This document shows positions 49,230 through 60,804 of a stretch of 64,000 nucleotides of DNA, piece by piece. The stretch comes from Cryptomeria japonica (lineage: Eukaryota > Streptophyta > Pinopsida > Cupressales > Cupressaceae). Location of the stretch: positions 98,922,239-98,986,238 of the forward strand of contig NC_081413.1 in NCBI RefSeq assembly GCF_030272615.1, given 5' to 3'. A program made the position numbers and the translations under genes. Each line of letters opens with the position of its first letter. Position 1 is the stretch's first letter. Under the pieces are notes generated by a model. That model made no database searches. It had not been told where the DNA came from and was given only the letters and a program-made list of their open reading frames with translations.

Positions 49230-50572
49230 TGTTGGATATTGTTGATGCTAGGATATGTTGTTGTCATTGATGTCAACATATTCCTGTGTCTTTGTGTTGC
49301 TGAGTGTTGTTTGGTGTTCCGATGATTGCATTGAGTTGATATGGGTGGTTTATCTATTTGGGATGCTGGAATACTTCATTCCTTATTGGTTTGAATGATC
49401 TGGAAGATTGCTTGAGCATATTATTTGATTTGGTTTATAGTTCAGTCTTTCTGTGCAGTGGTTGGCAGAGTTTGATGTTTTATCCGACGAGCTCTGGTAT
49501 GACCATATATTTGGATGCAGATTTTGGAAAATAATTTGGATGTTCATGTGTATCTTCATTTCAAATGGTTTGTGATTTGGTGCTTCGCAAGTTATCTTTC
49601 TAGTTTGAATTGCTGCTATTGAGTGTTCCCGTGAGTTAGCGTGTTGATCGATGAAGATTTGAATAAGTGGTGTTGGTGAAACTATTATGGATGGTTCTAA
49701 TGTGATTGTTGGTGTTTCCTGATTGTGTCCTATTTGTCTTGATGGTCCACATTGATCTTTGTACGCATTCTTGGTGATTTTGCTGATCCGGTGGTATTCT
49801 TCATGTTATGCAGTATTCTTGGTGGTGTAGCGTGTTGCAGTTGATCGTGATGAGATTATAGTGGTGATGCATGTTTGGAGATTTGATTTAGGTCCATGTT
49901 ATGTCATATATGTCATTGTATTGGTCCATTGATTCATTTATGTATCGTGTGATGTAATTTTGTAATTGAGAGTTGAGGGTTTGGTGAACCTTGTAATCAA
50001 GGTTGATGAATTGTATAAATAGGTGGTATAGTCATGTAATTTGGGTGTCAATGTTGTGTCTACATTATCAAAGAGTGGTGTATGTGTGAATAAGTTAATT
50101 TATCCTTCAGTGTGGTGTATTGAGTAGAGATTGTTGCAGGGTAGACAAATATGCTTAACCAGAACTGTCATCAGGCGTAATGAGATGCTATATTTGTAGT
50201 TCATGTAATCCAGATTGTAGTCCGAATATTATTTTAAGGTAATGAACCTTCCCTAAGGGTTGGAGCCTTTTGGGTCATCTTATTTTTAGCATTGATCTCT
50301 AGGCAGTGTGTCTGAATTCATGTGCATTCCCCATTGTAATATTTTCACGTACTACTGCAGAGTATCATCTTATTGTGGGTAGGTTCCCACCGTGGTTTTT
50401 TCCTTAACTGGTTTTTTCACATCAAAATGTTGATGTTATGCGTGTTGGTGCTATTATGTTTATCTTTATTCTTGCTATAGTTGTTTGGATCTGAGATTGT
50501 GCTTAATTTGATTAATCTAGTGAAAACTGATTCACCCCCCCTCTCAGTTTTCCTTCTTGGTTGCTGCTAACA
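49230..50572 (+). repeat. Copia-3 5' LTR
   Basis: TATAAATAG at 50014. GTGGG/CCCAC mini-hairpin at 50375-50390. Hairpin GAAAACTGA/TCAGTTTTC, nine perfect pairs, at 50522-50552. Confidence 0.93.
50522..50552 (+). other. C-rich-loop hairpin of Copia-3 5' LTR
   Basis: Arms GAAAACTGA and TCAGTTTTC, nine perfect pairs, loop TTCACCCCCCCTC. It ends 20 bp before the LTR end and 22 bp before the PBS. Confidence 0.8.
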
Positions 50573-50628
50573 ATTGGTATTAGAGCTAGATCCTTTGGTA
50601 GAAGCTTGACCGCTTGAGGAGATCCGAG

Positions 50629-53600
50629 ATGACAACTTATGTGTTCAAGAAGGAGGGTCCTAGATTTGATGGAAGCAATTACATTATTTGGAAGGACCAG
50701 ATGGAAGTTCACTTGAAATGTCTTGGAGATGAGTACTGGAAGATTACAAAGAATGTTTATAATGTTCCTTAGAATGGACTGGTTACTAATGCTGAGATCA
50801 GGGATGCTAAACATAACATAAAAGATAAGGAAGCATTTTTGAGTGCCTTGATTGATTCAGAGATGACTAATGTGATGGGTTTGCAAACTGCACATGAGAT
50901 TTGGAAGAAGCTAGAGATCTTGTATGAAGGAGATGCACAAGTTAAAGTTGCTAAGTTGCAAAGCTTGAAAGGAAAGTATGAAGCATTGAAGATGGGAGAA
51001 GATGAAAATATATCAACCTTTATGGCTAAGGTGAATGATCTTGTCATGAATATCAGATGTGCTGGTGGAACCCTTGAAGAAGATGAGATTGTTGCTAAGG
51101 TGATAAGATCATTGTCGCTCACTTATAAACATAAGGTAGCTGCTATTGATGAGATCCAGAGTGTGACTACTGTGACTAGAGACATGTTGGTTGGAAAGCT
51201 TACTACATTTGAGTTGAGAAAATTTGGAGAATCACATGGGAAATCAAAGACTATATTTAGAGTTTCTATATCTGGAAAATAAAAATATGATCCGGGAGAA
51301 AGTTCATGTTGGGTATCTAGATTTGAAAGAGAAAAGAGAGAGATGGAAGAAAAAGAAAGAGAATTGGATGAGCTTGAAGCCCTTATTGCTCAAAGATTGC
51401 CTAAAGGAGCTAGTAAGTATGATGGAAGGTTACCTTTGAAATGTTTCTCTTGTAATAAGATAGGATATTTTTCTTCTAGGTGCCCTGATAGAATGTCAAG
51501 ATATGATAAACATGATAAATTTGGAAGGCTTGATAGATCTGATAAGAATGATAGATATGAGAAGCATGATAAGAATGATAAACCCTATAAGCCCTATCAG
51601 AAGTACATAAATCAGAAGAGATTCTATTATGCTATTGAAGAAGGTGTGATAGATGAGGAATCAAAAAATGGGAATCCAGAAGACGAATTTGTATTTATTG
51701 CTATCAAGGAAGATGATTTGGTATTAGTGAATCCTACAAGATGCATTGTTGAAGAGAAATCTTTCGCTGCTAAGATTAAGGAGAAACATGAATGGGTAAT
51801 TGAAAGTGGTTGTTCACATCATATGACAGGTGATAAAAGAAAATTTGTAAGTATAGAAAGGTATGATGGTGGAAGAGTGAGACTTGGAGATGATAAAGCT
51901 TGTGTGATTCATGGTAGAGGTTCTATATCTTTCAATAGTAAGCATAACACTGACGATGTCTTGTATGTTGAAGGATTGAAGCATAATCTTTTGAGTGTTG
52001 GACAGATGGTTGACAAGGGATATGATTTTCAATTCAAGAATGGTAAATGTAAGATCCTAAATGCCTCTGGTATAGAGATCGCATAAGGTACTAAGACTAA
52101 AGGTAATATATTTCACTTGAATGCTGGTGAGAAAAGTTGTTTGATTTCTCAGTTTGATGAAAGTTGGTTGTGGCATAGAAGAATGTGTCATGTTAATTTT
52201 GACTACATGGTAAGGAAAAGTTCTACTCAAGCTGTTAGAGATATACCTAATGTTGTGAAGCCTGCTAATCCGGTATGTAAGTAATGTCAAATGGGAAAGC
52301 AAACAAAAATTTCATTTAAGAGTAAGTTTTATTCATCTAATGGATTGTTAGATTTGGTTCATACTGCCTTATGTGGTCCTGCTAGAGTAAGAAGCATGTA
52401 GGGAGATAGATGTTTCATGTTGCTGATTGATGACTATTCAAGGATGATGTGGGTTACCTTCTTAAGGGAGAAATCAAAAGCGTTGGAGAAAATCATGATA
52501 TTCAAAGCCAGAGTGGAGACTGAGACAGGATTGAAGCTGAAGTGTTTGAGATCTAATAGAGGAGGATAATTTACATCAAGAGAGTTTGATACATTCTATG
52601 AGAGGAATGGAATTAGAAGACAATTATCTACTCCTAGAACCCCTCAATAGAATGGAGTTGTTGAAAGGAAAAAAAGAACTATCTTAGATGCTACAAGGAC
52701 TATGCTGATTGAAGGAAATGTTGCACAGACCTTTTGGAGAGAAGTTGTTAGCACTGTTGTTTACACATTCAACCGGGTGCATATTAAAGGCGATTCCTAT
52801 AAGAATCCTTATGAGCTATGGTTTGGTCATTTTCCTACAGTTAGATATTTCAATTTTTTTGGAAGTAAATGTTATATCAAGAGAGATGAGGATATAGGAA
52901 AGTTTGATACAAGATTTGATGAAGGAATCTTCTTGGTATATTCTACTAAGAGCAAGGCCTATCGGTGTTATAATAAGAGACTGAAGAAGATAGTTGAGAT
53001 TGCAAATGTGAAGGTAGATGAATGTCTTGGAAAGCCGATCAGAGCACGCAGTTATGATTTTGATGATGAAAGTATTCCTAAGCCTGTGTAGATATAGATC
53101 TTGAAGTAGATTTATTTGGTGGAGATAGTTCATCTGGATATTGCTTCTATTGGTGAAGAAGTGCAAGAGCCTAAAAATCAGAATAATTAGAAGACTCCGA
53201 GGTATGTGAGATTGAGTCATTCTAAAAATCAGATTATTGGTGATAAGAATAAAGGTGTGATGACTAGGAGAAGAATTGTTGCTGAAGAGAGATGTTTGAT
53301 TTCAAAGATTGAACCTAAAGATGTTGTAGAAGCATGTAAAGATGAAAATTAGTTAAAAGCAAGGGAAGAAGAGCTGAATCAGATTGAAAAGAATAACACT
53401 TGGGAGCTTGTTCCGAGACCTAAAGACAAGAATGTTATTGGTACTAAATGGGTGTTCTCAAATAAACTGAATGAAGCCGGTGAAGTTGTCAGAAACAAAG
53501 CAAGATTGGTATGTAAAGGGTGTTCTCAGATGGAAGGTATTGACTATGAAGAAAATTTTGCTTCTGTAGCTAGAATTAAAGTTGTTAGATTATTGCTTAC

Positions 53601-54849
53601 ATATGCTGCTTACAATAATTTTAAGGTGTATCAGATGGATGTCAAGTCAGCCTTTTTAAATGGTGATTTGGAAGAGGAGGTCTACATTGAAAAATCAAAG
53701 GGATTTTCTTTATCAGATTAAGGAGATATGGTATGCAAATTGAAGAAAACTCTGTATGGACTAAAGCAAGCCCCAAGAGTTTGGTATGCTAGATTGGATA
53801 AGTATTTGTTGAAATTGGGATTTTGTAAAGGTACTATTGATAGTAATTTATACTTCAAAGTTGACAATGATAACATTTTGAATGTTGAAGTCTTTTTTGA
53901 TGATATCATTTTTGGTGGAGATTATAATTTGAGTATAAAGTTTGCCGATGATATGCAAAAGGAATTTGAGATGTCTATTATAAGTGAAATGTCTATGATA
54001 GGTGAAATGAAATTCTTCTTAGGATTGTAGATTACTTAGACCAACAAAGGTATTTTCATTTATCAATCTAAGTATGTGAAGTAATTGTTGAAAAAGTTTG
54101 GACTAGCTGATTCTAAGCCTGTTGGAACTCCTATGGTGATTGGATGCAAGTTGTCTAAGAATGATGAATCTCATAAAGTTAATCAGACTTTGTATAGATC
54201 TATGGTTGGTGGATTATTGTACTTAACTAAGACTAGACCATATATTATGCATGTTGTTTGTCTTTGTGCTAGATTTCGAGCATATCCTAAAGAGACTCAT
54301 GTTACTACCGTGAAGAGGAATTTTAGATACTTGAAGGGGATTGTTGATTATGGTTTGTGGTATCCAAAGAATGATGATTTCCTGCTATGTGCCTATATTG
54401 ATGTTGATTGGGTTGGTGATGTTGATGACCAGAAGAGCACTACCGATGGAGCATTCTTTTTGGGAAAGAAGTTGATTTCATGGTTCAATAAGAAACAAGA
54501 TGATGTATATTTATCTACTATTGAAGTTGAATACATTGCTACTGCTAGAAATTGTACTCAGGTAGTTTGGATGAACCAGATGTTGAAAGATATTAGCATG
54601 ATTTATGATGAGTCTACTGTTATATATTGTGACAATTCAAGTGATATCAATATTGAAATATGTGTTTAAAACCAAGCATCTATAAAGTATCATTTCTTGA
54701 GGGAGAAGGTCAGTGATGAGGAAGTCAGATTGAAATATGTATCTACAAAGGATCGAATTACATATATTTTCATGAAGCCTTTGCCTACAGATACATTTAT
54801 TTATTTGAGATACAAGTTAGGGGTCTCTTCCCCTCCTGTTGAGAACTAG
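50629..54849 (+). pseudogene. Copia-3 gag-pol, one frame with many stops
   Basis: ATG 50629 opens Gag (PRFDGSNYIIWKDQM). Stops stand at 50770, 51280, 52084, 52282, 52399, 52567, 52648, 53089, 53350, 53719, 54028, 54037 and 54082, all in one frame; a small deletion near 54655 shifts only the last part, which ends at 54849. Zinc knuckle CFSCNKIGYFSSRC has Tyr for the metal-binding His. Protease box is VIESGCSHHMT, catalytic Asp to Glu. Integrase reads HTALCGP and RSNRGG, so two of three catalytic acids are lost. RT box FFDDIIFGG near 53895-53920. Near 53970-54010 an 18-bp stretch is duplicated (MSIISE, MSMIGE). Decay by substitutions rather than indels. Confidence 0.9.
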
Positions 54850-55210
54850 ACGCATGGATTTGCATCAATCTGGTGGATTTCAGAGCCTTATCCTTTTATC
54901 TGGGTTGATGAGTTGGTACTGATACTCAATCAGAGTAGTCAGTGTGTGTTTTTGATGTTCAGTTGAGGGTTTATCCTAAGGGGGAGATTATCCTTCTTAG
55001 AAGATGTGTTTTGGGAGAGAGCATAATTTGTATTGTCTTTGACATTGCTGTCAAAGGGGGAGAGAGTCATGTGAAAAAATACTTTATCATTGGAGCTTTG
55101 TGTGCATGATCTTAGGGGGAGTTTATTTTAGATTGTTGGTATTGATCTATTTCCTTTGCATTGATTGTTTTTCACATTCATATGTTGCTATCAACGCCAA
55201 AGGGGGAGAT
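54850..55210 (+). other. Copia-3 3' leader with repeated polypurine tracts
   Basis: TAAGGGGGAGATT near 54978, TCAAAGGGGGAGAGAG near 55045, TTAGGGGGAG near 55112 and the PPT proper CCAAAGGGGGAGAT (55197-55210). Same arrangement as in Copia-1 and Copia-2. Confidence 0.75.
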
Positions 55211-56554
55211 TGTTGGATATTGTTGCTACTAGGATACATTGTTGTCATTGATGTCAACATATTCCCGTGTCTTTGTGTTGCTGAGTGTTGTTTGGTGTTT
55301 CGGTGATTGCATTGAGTTGATATGGGTGGTTTATCTATTTGGGATGCTAGAATACTTCATTCCTTATTGGTTTGAATGATCTGGAAGATTGCTTGATCAT
55401 GTTATTTGATCCAGTTTATAGTTCAGTCTTTCTGTGTAGTGGTTGGCAAAGTTTGGTGTTTTATCCAGCGAGCTCTGGTATGACCATATCTTTGGATACA
55501 AAGTTTAGAATTTTGATTTGGATGTTCATGTGTATCTTCATTTCAGATGGTTTGTGATTTGGTGCTCCGCAAGCTATCTTTGTAGTTCGAATTGGTGCTG
55601 TTAAGTGTTCTTGTGAGTTAGCATGTTGATCGATGAAGATTTGAATAAGTGGTGTTGGTGCAGCTATTGCAGATGGTTCTAATGTGATTGTTGGTGTTTC
55701 CTGATCATTTCCTATTTGTCTTGATGGTCTGCATTGATCTTTGTACACGTTCTTGGTAATTTTGTTGATCCGTTGGTATTCTTCGTGTTATGCGATATTG
55801 TTGGTGGTGTAGCGTGTTGCGGTTGATCTTGGCGAGATTTCCGTTGGTGATGCATGTTTGGAGATTTGTTTTAGGTCCATTTTATGTCATATATTTCATT
55901 GTATTGGTCAGTTTGTTCATTTATGTATCGTGTGATGTAATTTTTTAATTGAAAATTGAGGGTTTGGCCAACCTTGTAATCAAGGTTGATGAATTATGTA
56001 AAAACATGGTATAGTCATGTAATTTGGGTGTCGATATTATGTATGAATTATCAGAGAGTGGTGTATGTTTGCATAAGCAAAATTATCCTTCAGTGTGGTG
56101 TATTGAGCAGAGATTGTTGCAGGGCACACAAATGTGCTTAATCAGAACTATCATCAGGCATAAGGAGATGCTATATTTGCAGTTCATGTAATTCGAATTG
56201 TAGTCTGAATCTTATTGTAAGGTAGTGAACCTTCCCTGAGGGTTGGAGCCTTCTAGGTCATCTTATTTTGAGCAGTGAGCTCTAGGCAGTGTGCCTGAAT
56301 GCATGTGCATTCCCCATTGTAATACTTTCATATACTACTATAGACTATCATCTTATTGTGGGTAGGTTCCCACCATGGTTTTTCCCTTAACCAGGTTTTC
56401 CACATCAAAATCTTGGTGTTATGTGTGTATATGCTATTGTGTCTAGCTTTATTCTTGCTGCAGTTGTTTAGATACGAGATTATGCTTAATTTGATTAATC
56501 TGGTGAAAACTGATTCACCCCCCTCTCATTTTTCCTTCTTGGTTGCTGCTAACA
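55211..56554 (+). repeat. Copia-3 3' LTR
   Basis: Nearly the same length as the 5' LTR. Hairpin arms GAAAACTGA (56505-56513) and TCATTTTTC (56526-56534), one mismatch. Confidence 0.93.
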
Positions 56555-56585
56555 CTCTCTTAAGTTTGTTCCATTGTTGCCAACA
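56555..56585 (+). repeat. Displaced end of Copia-2 3' LTR
   Basis: CTCTCTTAAGTTTGTTCC and on to GCCAACA equals the last bases of the Copia-2 5' LTR (37371-37401) with few changes. It closes the LTR opened at 47847 and fixes Copia-3 as the later insertion. Confidence 0.88.
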
Positions 56586-56590
56586 ATTTG

Positions 56591-58162
56591 GAACTATCAT
56601 ATCACCAAGGTTATGGTTTATTGTCAAGCAGTGGTCTGATTTTAGTAAGGGTTATAAGATTATCTTTTAATATTTTTTGCAATATAATTAGGAATCAAAC
56701 AATTTAGTGAATACTTGATTCCACTGTGGTTCCTATGTAGATTTATCAATTTCCTTAGGCATAGTTACGATATTTTCTACAAGTTTGTTCTTTTTAGACC
56801 ACACCCAAGAAGACACACCTCCAAAGGCATTAGCATGAGAGCTTGAAGAAGATTCTTTGAACCGAGTCAACATATGTTGATAGTCAATGAGCATGAAACA
56901 AAGATTAGTAAAATTTGAATAATGATTAAGAGCCAATTTCTCCCTCAATGTTGGCTATAGATTTCCAATTTAAACATCCTATGCAAATCACTAATCTAGC
57001 AGGGCAAAGGGGATCTTTGTAGATATTTATTAATAACAGGAAATAAAATTAGTAACCCCCTTGTTAGGTTTCTTCTTACAGTGAACAAGGTTTGCTATGG
57101 TGACCTTGCTTCTAATGTTTTCTTGAAACCTTGCACGAAAGGCATCCAGTCCATGGATTGGTCTAATGATTTAATAGAATAATTAGGTAATGAATTGTAC
57201 CATTGTAGCACAATTCCCTTATGGGGCTAAGAGAATAAATTTAACAAAACAAAATCCAAGTTATGATAGTGCCTATAAATAATCATGAAAGAATAGATGT
57301 GAATATTAGGATCTTCCCCTTCATTATATCAGTTAAATTTCAATGTCTCAACCACTTGGGGGTGATCGTGTTTAAAATGCAAGCAAGTCAAGTGGACTGC
57401 GATAATAATAAGCATGAAACAAATATTGATTGGAAAGAGATACAAGGGTGGTAAGTTGTTGCTGCAATTGCCCCATATTTTGCAATATGGTGTTTAAAAT
57501 AGGGTTATTAGGCGAAGGAGGCAGAGGCAGAGTAGTAGAGGAACGAGCACCAAAACCACTCCTAGTACTAGTACCAACACCCATAGTACTAGTACCAACA
57601 CCCACACCAATGCGAGCGAAAGCAACCTAAATAATAGATGTAGCAATAGTGGAGCTAGCAGACATGTCAATATATCCCAAGGGAATTTGAGAGACATTGA
57701 TACCAAGTATAGTGCCACCTAATAACAAATCAACAATAGGCCTAACATCCACCATATGAATCGACACTCTAGGGATATTGACACCAAGTTGTATGTCATG
57801 TTATTAGATTGATCGTCTTAGGTGTGGGCCTCAATGAGTGGTACATGAGATTTGACGATCATAGAAAGAGCCCTTAACACCTCCAAGCCCTTTCTATCTA
57901 AGATAAGCATATCTCTCAAATTGTGAATAATAAAACTAGCCTAGGGGAGTACATGTTCTCAATCAAGAAATCTCTTAAAGTCCTTCAGGTTCTCCTCTAA
58001 AGATTGAATCTGATAAAATGGAATCGCAATGGAAGACTCATGATCAACAAGAGGAGACCATGGGGGAGAATTCATCAGATTATTATTTCAAGAATTATGT
58101 TGTGAGCCAGATGTAGAAGATCCCCCCATAAGAATATTTTTAATAGGACTAGAGGCAGAAAG
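56591..58162 (-). pseudogene. Gypsy-2 gag remnant
   Basis: Minus-strand text. About 57600-57400: GFGARSSTTLPLPPSP and then ILQNMGQLQQQLTTLVS, a typical low-complexity start of plant Gypsy Gag. About 57170-57040: LDAFRARFQENIRSKVTIANLVHCKK, clearly like the retrotransposon Gag domain block FxxRF...R..L..LK. About 56950-56740: KLALNHYSNFTNLCFMLIDYQHML. The protease side of the same element continues beyond Copia-2 at 36038. Stops throughout. Confidence 0.68.
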
Positions 58163-59487
58163 TGTTTGCAACAACAATGCATGAAAACTAAGAGGGGGGG
58201 GGGGGTGTGGTGGGGGTGAACCGGTTTTCACCGAACTTAACCAAATTAACCTTAACTTCAAATGTGATCAAACACCACATCAACACCACACATAACACAT
58301 GAAATTTTGAAGTGGAAAACCCGATCAAGGGAAAAAACATGGTTGGAACCTAACCAATATGATGATACTTTGCTGTAGTATGTGTAAATATTACAATGGA
58401 GAATGCACATGCATTCAGGCACACTGCCTAGAGCTCATTGCTCAAAAACAACAAAGGGATACAACTCTAGGAAGACTCACTTCTTTACAAAGATTAGACA
58501 ATAATCCGGATTACATGAATTGAAAGAATAGCATCTCCAAATGCCTGATTACAGTTCTGGTTAATCACACCATCTACACTGCAACACTTCTATGCTCTTC
58601 CACACACTTTCAAAGGATCAATTCTCTTATTCGCACAAACAACACTCTCAAAGAGTGTAGACACAACCGTAGAAACACATCTTACATGATTACAAGACTT
58701 ATTTATACAAATCATCAACCTTAACCTCAAGGTCAACTCAACACATAAGACCTAGTTACAAAATTAGTTCACAAAATACATAAATCAATATGCGAACCAA
58801 TACAATGTTGGCAAGGACATATCATGGACCCAAATCAAATCCTCAAACATGCAACACCACTGAATATCTTTCCAAGATCATCCGCAACATGCAAAAACCA
58901 TCAGGTCGGCCAGAAAGTCATATAACATGAAGAATACCACTGGACCAATAAAATTTTCAATAACACGCACCGCGATCAATGTGGAGTACAAAAATGCATA
59001 TAAAATGATCAAAGAACATCAACAAGAAACATGAATTCCTCTGCAATAGCCACAACAAATCAAATAACTAGAATCATCATTATTTCATCACTAGAGCTCA
59101 AGAACACTAACTGACAAATTGAAATATATGCTTGTGAAGTTTCAAATCATGAACCATCCGAACAAAGGACACACATGTACATCCAAAATACTCTCCAAAA
59201 TCCGTACAACATAAAGAATAAATTTCAGAGCAATACAAACCAGGAATCACAACTATGCAATACATAATCAATTGAAAAAACAATCATCACACCAGATCAC
59301 ATAACTCGATCAAATCACCTTCTGAAACACTGAAACTCATACTGAATCAATTAGAGATAAGTATCTCAAAACCCATTAATCCGCATCAACATATTTGTAG
59401 TAAATCACCCAAACCAACTCTCACAAAACATAGGAATATGTTGACATCAATGACAACAACACATTCCACCAACTCTAATATTCAACA
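58163..59487 (-). repeat. Copia solo LTR, Copia-2/3 group, inverted
   Basis: On the minus strand it starts TGTTGAATATTAGAG and ends TGTTGTTGCAAACA, 1325 bp. It has the GGTTTTCCACTT motif, the G-run (58192-58206 in plus view) of the C-loop hairpin and outer arms GAAAAC (58183-58188) and GTTTTC (58224-58229). No internal sequence adjoins it. Flanks GAAAG and AAACG match poorly. It sits in the Gypsy-2 leader. Confidence 0.82.
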
Positions 59488-59744
59488 AAACGATCATTTA
59501 GATCCACTGTACCTGAGAACATTGGACTAGGTCGAGTAGGGATATAATTATTTTGAGGGATACTTGGTTTAGAAATTATCATACAACCACACTAGAGGTA
59601 GTCTGTGTCGTAAAGCTCATAGACAGTTCAACAACTCTGAAAGTGTGTAACGGAGGAACTTGATGCAAGTATTAAAATGATTTCTTAAGAAAAGTGCTTT
59701 CAAAAAGTTATAAGATAAACTAAATAAACAAAAGACAAGCTTTC
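59488..59744 (-). other. Gypsy-2 leader
   Basis: Between the 5' LTR/PBS and the Copia solo LTR. Nothing coding recognised. Confidence 0.5.
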
Positions 59745-59762
59745 ATGTTGGGTCCACCAAAG
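59745..59762 (-). other. Gypsy-2 PBS-like site
   Basis: Minus strand CTTTGGTGGACCCAACAT directly after the 5' LTR end. Close to TTTTGGTGAACCCAAC at the same place in Gypsy-1. The matching tRNA is not assigned. Confidence 0.55.
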
Positions 59763-60285
59763 TGTAGAGGGGGAAAAAGTAAACCACTCTGAAAGGTGTT
59801 TGGCAATCTCTTAAGGACTCACTTGATCAACCTCTCCACTCAGGGTAAGCACAAAGTATGAAAACTGTTAAGTGCCTGTAGATAACAACGTTTTAATTAT
59901 TAGACCTGAAAGAACAAGTCACAAAGATATTTTGGTGACCTTTACAAACTCTATCCAGGATACATGTGCAGGTCATGGATGACAATGCGATGCACAGGTG
60001 TCTTGTATGCGCAAAGTGCAGAGATTACATTAGAAAATGTAGAAATTACTAGGACTTGGGTTTTTTTGTTTTTAAGTGTAATAGACAAATAACAAAAATA
60101 AAACTAACTGTAAATAAAGAGTGAAACAACAAGGGAAAGGAAGAAGATGCTTACAATGGGTCCACGAATGAAGCCTCTAGTAAATATGAATCTTCTTTAA
60201 TAACCTACTCACAAGATGAAAAGATGAAAATGTTGAGGCTATGTTTTAGAGGTTTTCCATAGTTAGACCTTCATTTCGGTGTTTT
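59763..60285 (-). repeat. Gypsy-2 5' LTR, inner part
   Basis: Matches 26907-27430 throughout, with scattered changes. Cut at 60285 by the Copia LTR piece; its remaining 650 or so bases were not found. Confidence 0.82.
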
Positions 60286-60804
60286 TGTTGGCAACAACAA
60301 TGCAGGAAAACTGAGAAGGGGGGGGGGGTGAATCATTTTTCACCAAACTTAAACCAATTAACCTTAACTTCAGATCTGATCAAGAACAACAATAGTAAAG
60401 ATAAACAACACATCAACAACACACATAACACATGGATTTTTGACGTGGAAAACCCGGTCAAGAGAAAAACCACGGTGGGAACCTACCCACAATATGATGA
60501 TACTCTGTAGTAGTATATGTAAATATTACAATGGGGAATGCACATGCATTTAGACATATTTCCTAGAGCTCACTGCTCAAAAACAACAAAGGGAAACAAC
60601 CCTGGGAAGGCTCATTGCCTTACAAAGGTTGGACAACAATCTATATTACACGAACTAAAAGAGTAGCATCTTCAAATGCTTGATCACAGTTCCGATTAGG
60701 CACACTGTCTGCACAACAACACTTCTCTGCTCTCCTCCTCTACTGAAAGATAAATTTGTTTGTTTGCACATACAATACTCTTACAGATCATATATACAAC
60801 CGCA
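60286..60804 (-). repeat. Copia LTR fragment, Copia-2/3 group, inverted
   Basis: Starts (plus view) TGTTGGCAACAAC, carries hairpin arms GAAAACTGA (60306-60314) and TCATTTTTC (60333-60341) around a G-run, the conserved GTGGAAAACCCGG motif and GGTGGGAACCTACCCAC. At 60804 it is cut by the family-4 LTR. The rest was not found in the window. A 60-codon frame at 60328-60510 is a shadow. Confidence 0.8.

Larger units (their letters stand above)
49230..56554 (+). mobile_element. Copia-3: SIRE-like element nested in Copia-2 3' LTR
   Basis: LTRs 49230-50572 (1343 bp) and 55211-56554 (1344 bp), TGTTGGATATTGTTG...TGCTAACA. PBS TGGTATTAGAGC (50575-50586, one change). Full gag-pol length without any net frame change from 50629 to about 54660. 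Flanks CAATC and CTCTC agree only partly, so the target duplication is uncertain; the match of Copia-2 LTR text on both sides fixes the junctions. Confidence 0.92.
36039..56585 (+). mobile_element. Copia-2: SIRE-like element split by two later insertions
   Basis: 5' LTR 36039-37401; 3' LTR 47847-49229 plus its last 31 bases at 56555-56585. Flanks ATTTA (36034-36038) and ATTTG (56586-56590) are the 5-bp duplication with one change. Copia-T (37833-43713) lies in gag, Copia-3 (49230-56554) in the 3' LTR just before its end. Without them the element is about 7.3 kb. It inserted between the Gag end and the protease of Gypsy-2. LTR family is close to, but distinct from, Copia-3. Confidence 0.9.
26907..60285 (-). 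mobile_element. Gypsy-2: minus-strand Ty3/Gypsy element, host of nested insertions
   Basis: Direct repeats at 26907-28078 and 59763-60285 start with TGTAGAGGGGGAAAAAG. Right of the left copy comes TTTTGCCCCCACT, which on the minus strand is AGTGGGGGCAAAA, a PPT. Left of the right copy the minus strand reads CTTTGGTGGACCCAAC, a PBS-like site. So the right copy is the 5' LTR and the left copy the 3' LTR. Gag text is at 56.7-58.1 kb and protease text at 35.2-36.0 kb, both minus strand and separated by Copia-2, whose flanks (ATTTA/ATTTG) are the target duplication in Gypsy-2. No RT or integrase was found between 28.1 and 35.2 kb. The 5' LTR is cut at 60285 by a Copia LTR; the missing rest was not found in the window. 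Confidence 0.82.

Noticed and set aside
57372-57718. Overlapping frames with VGTSTMGVGTS and VLVLVLGVV repeats as separate genes
   Set aside because: They are different frames of one low-complexity Gypsy-2 gag stretch.
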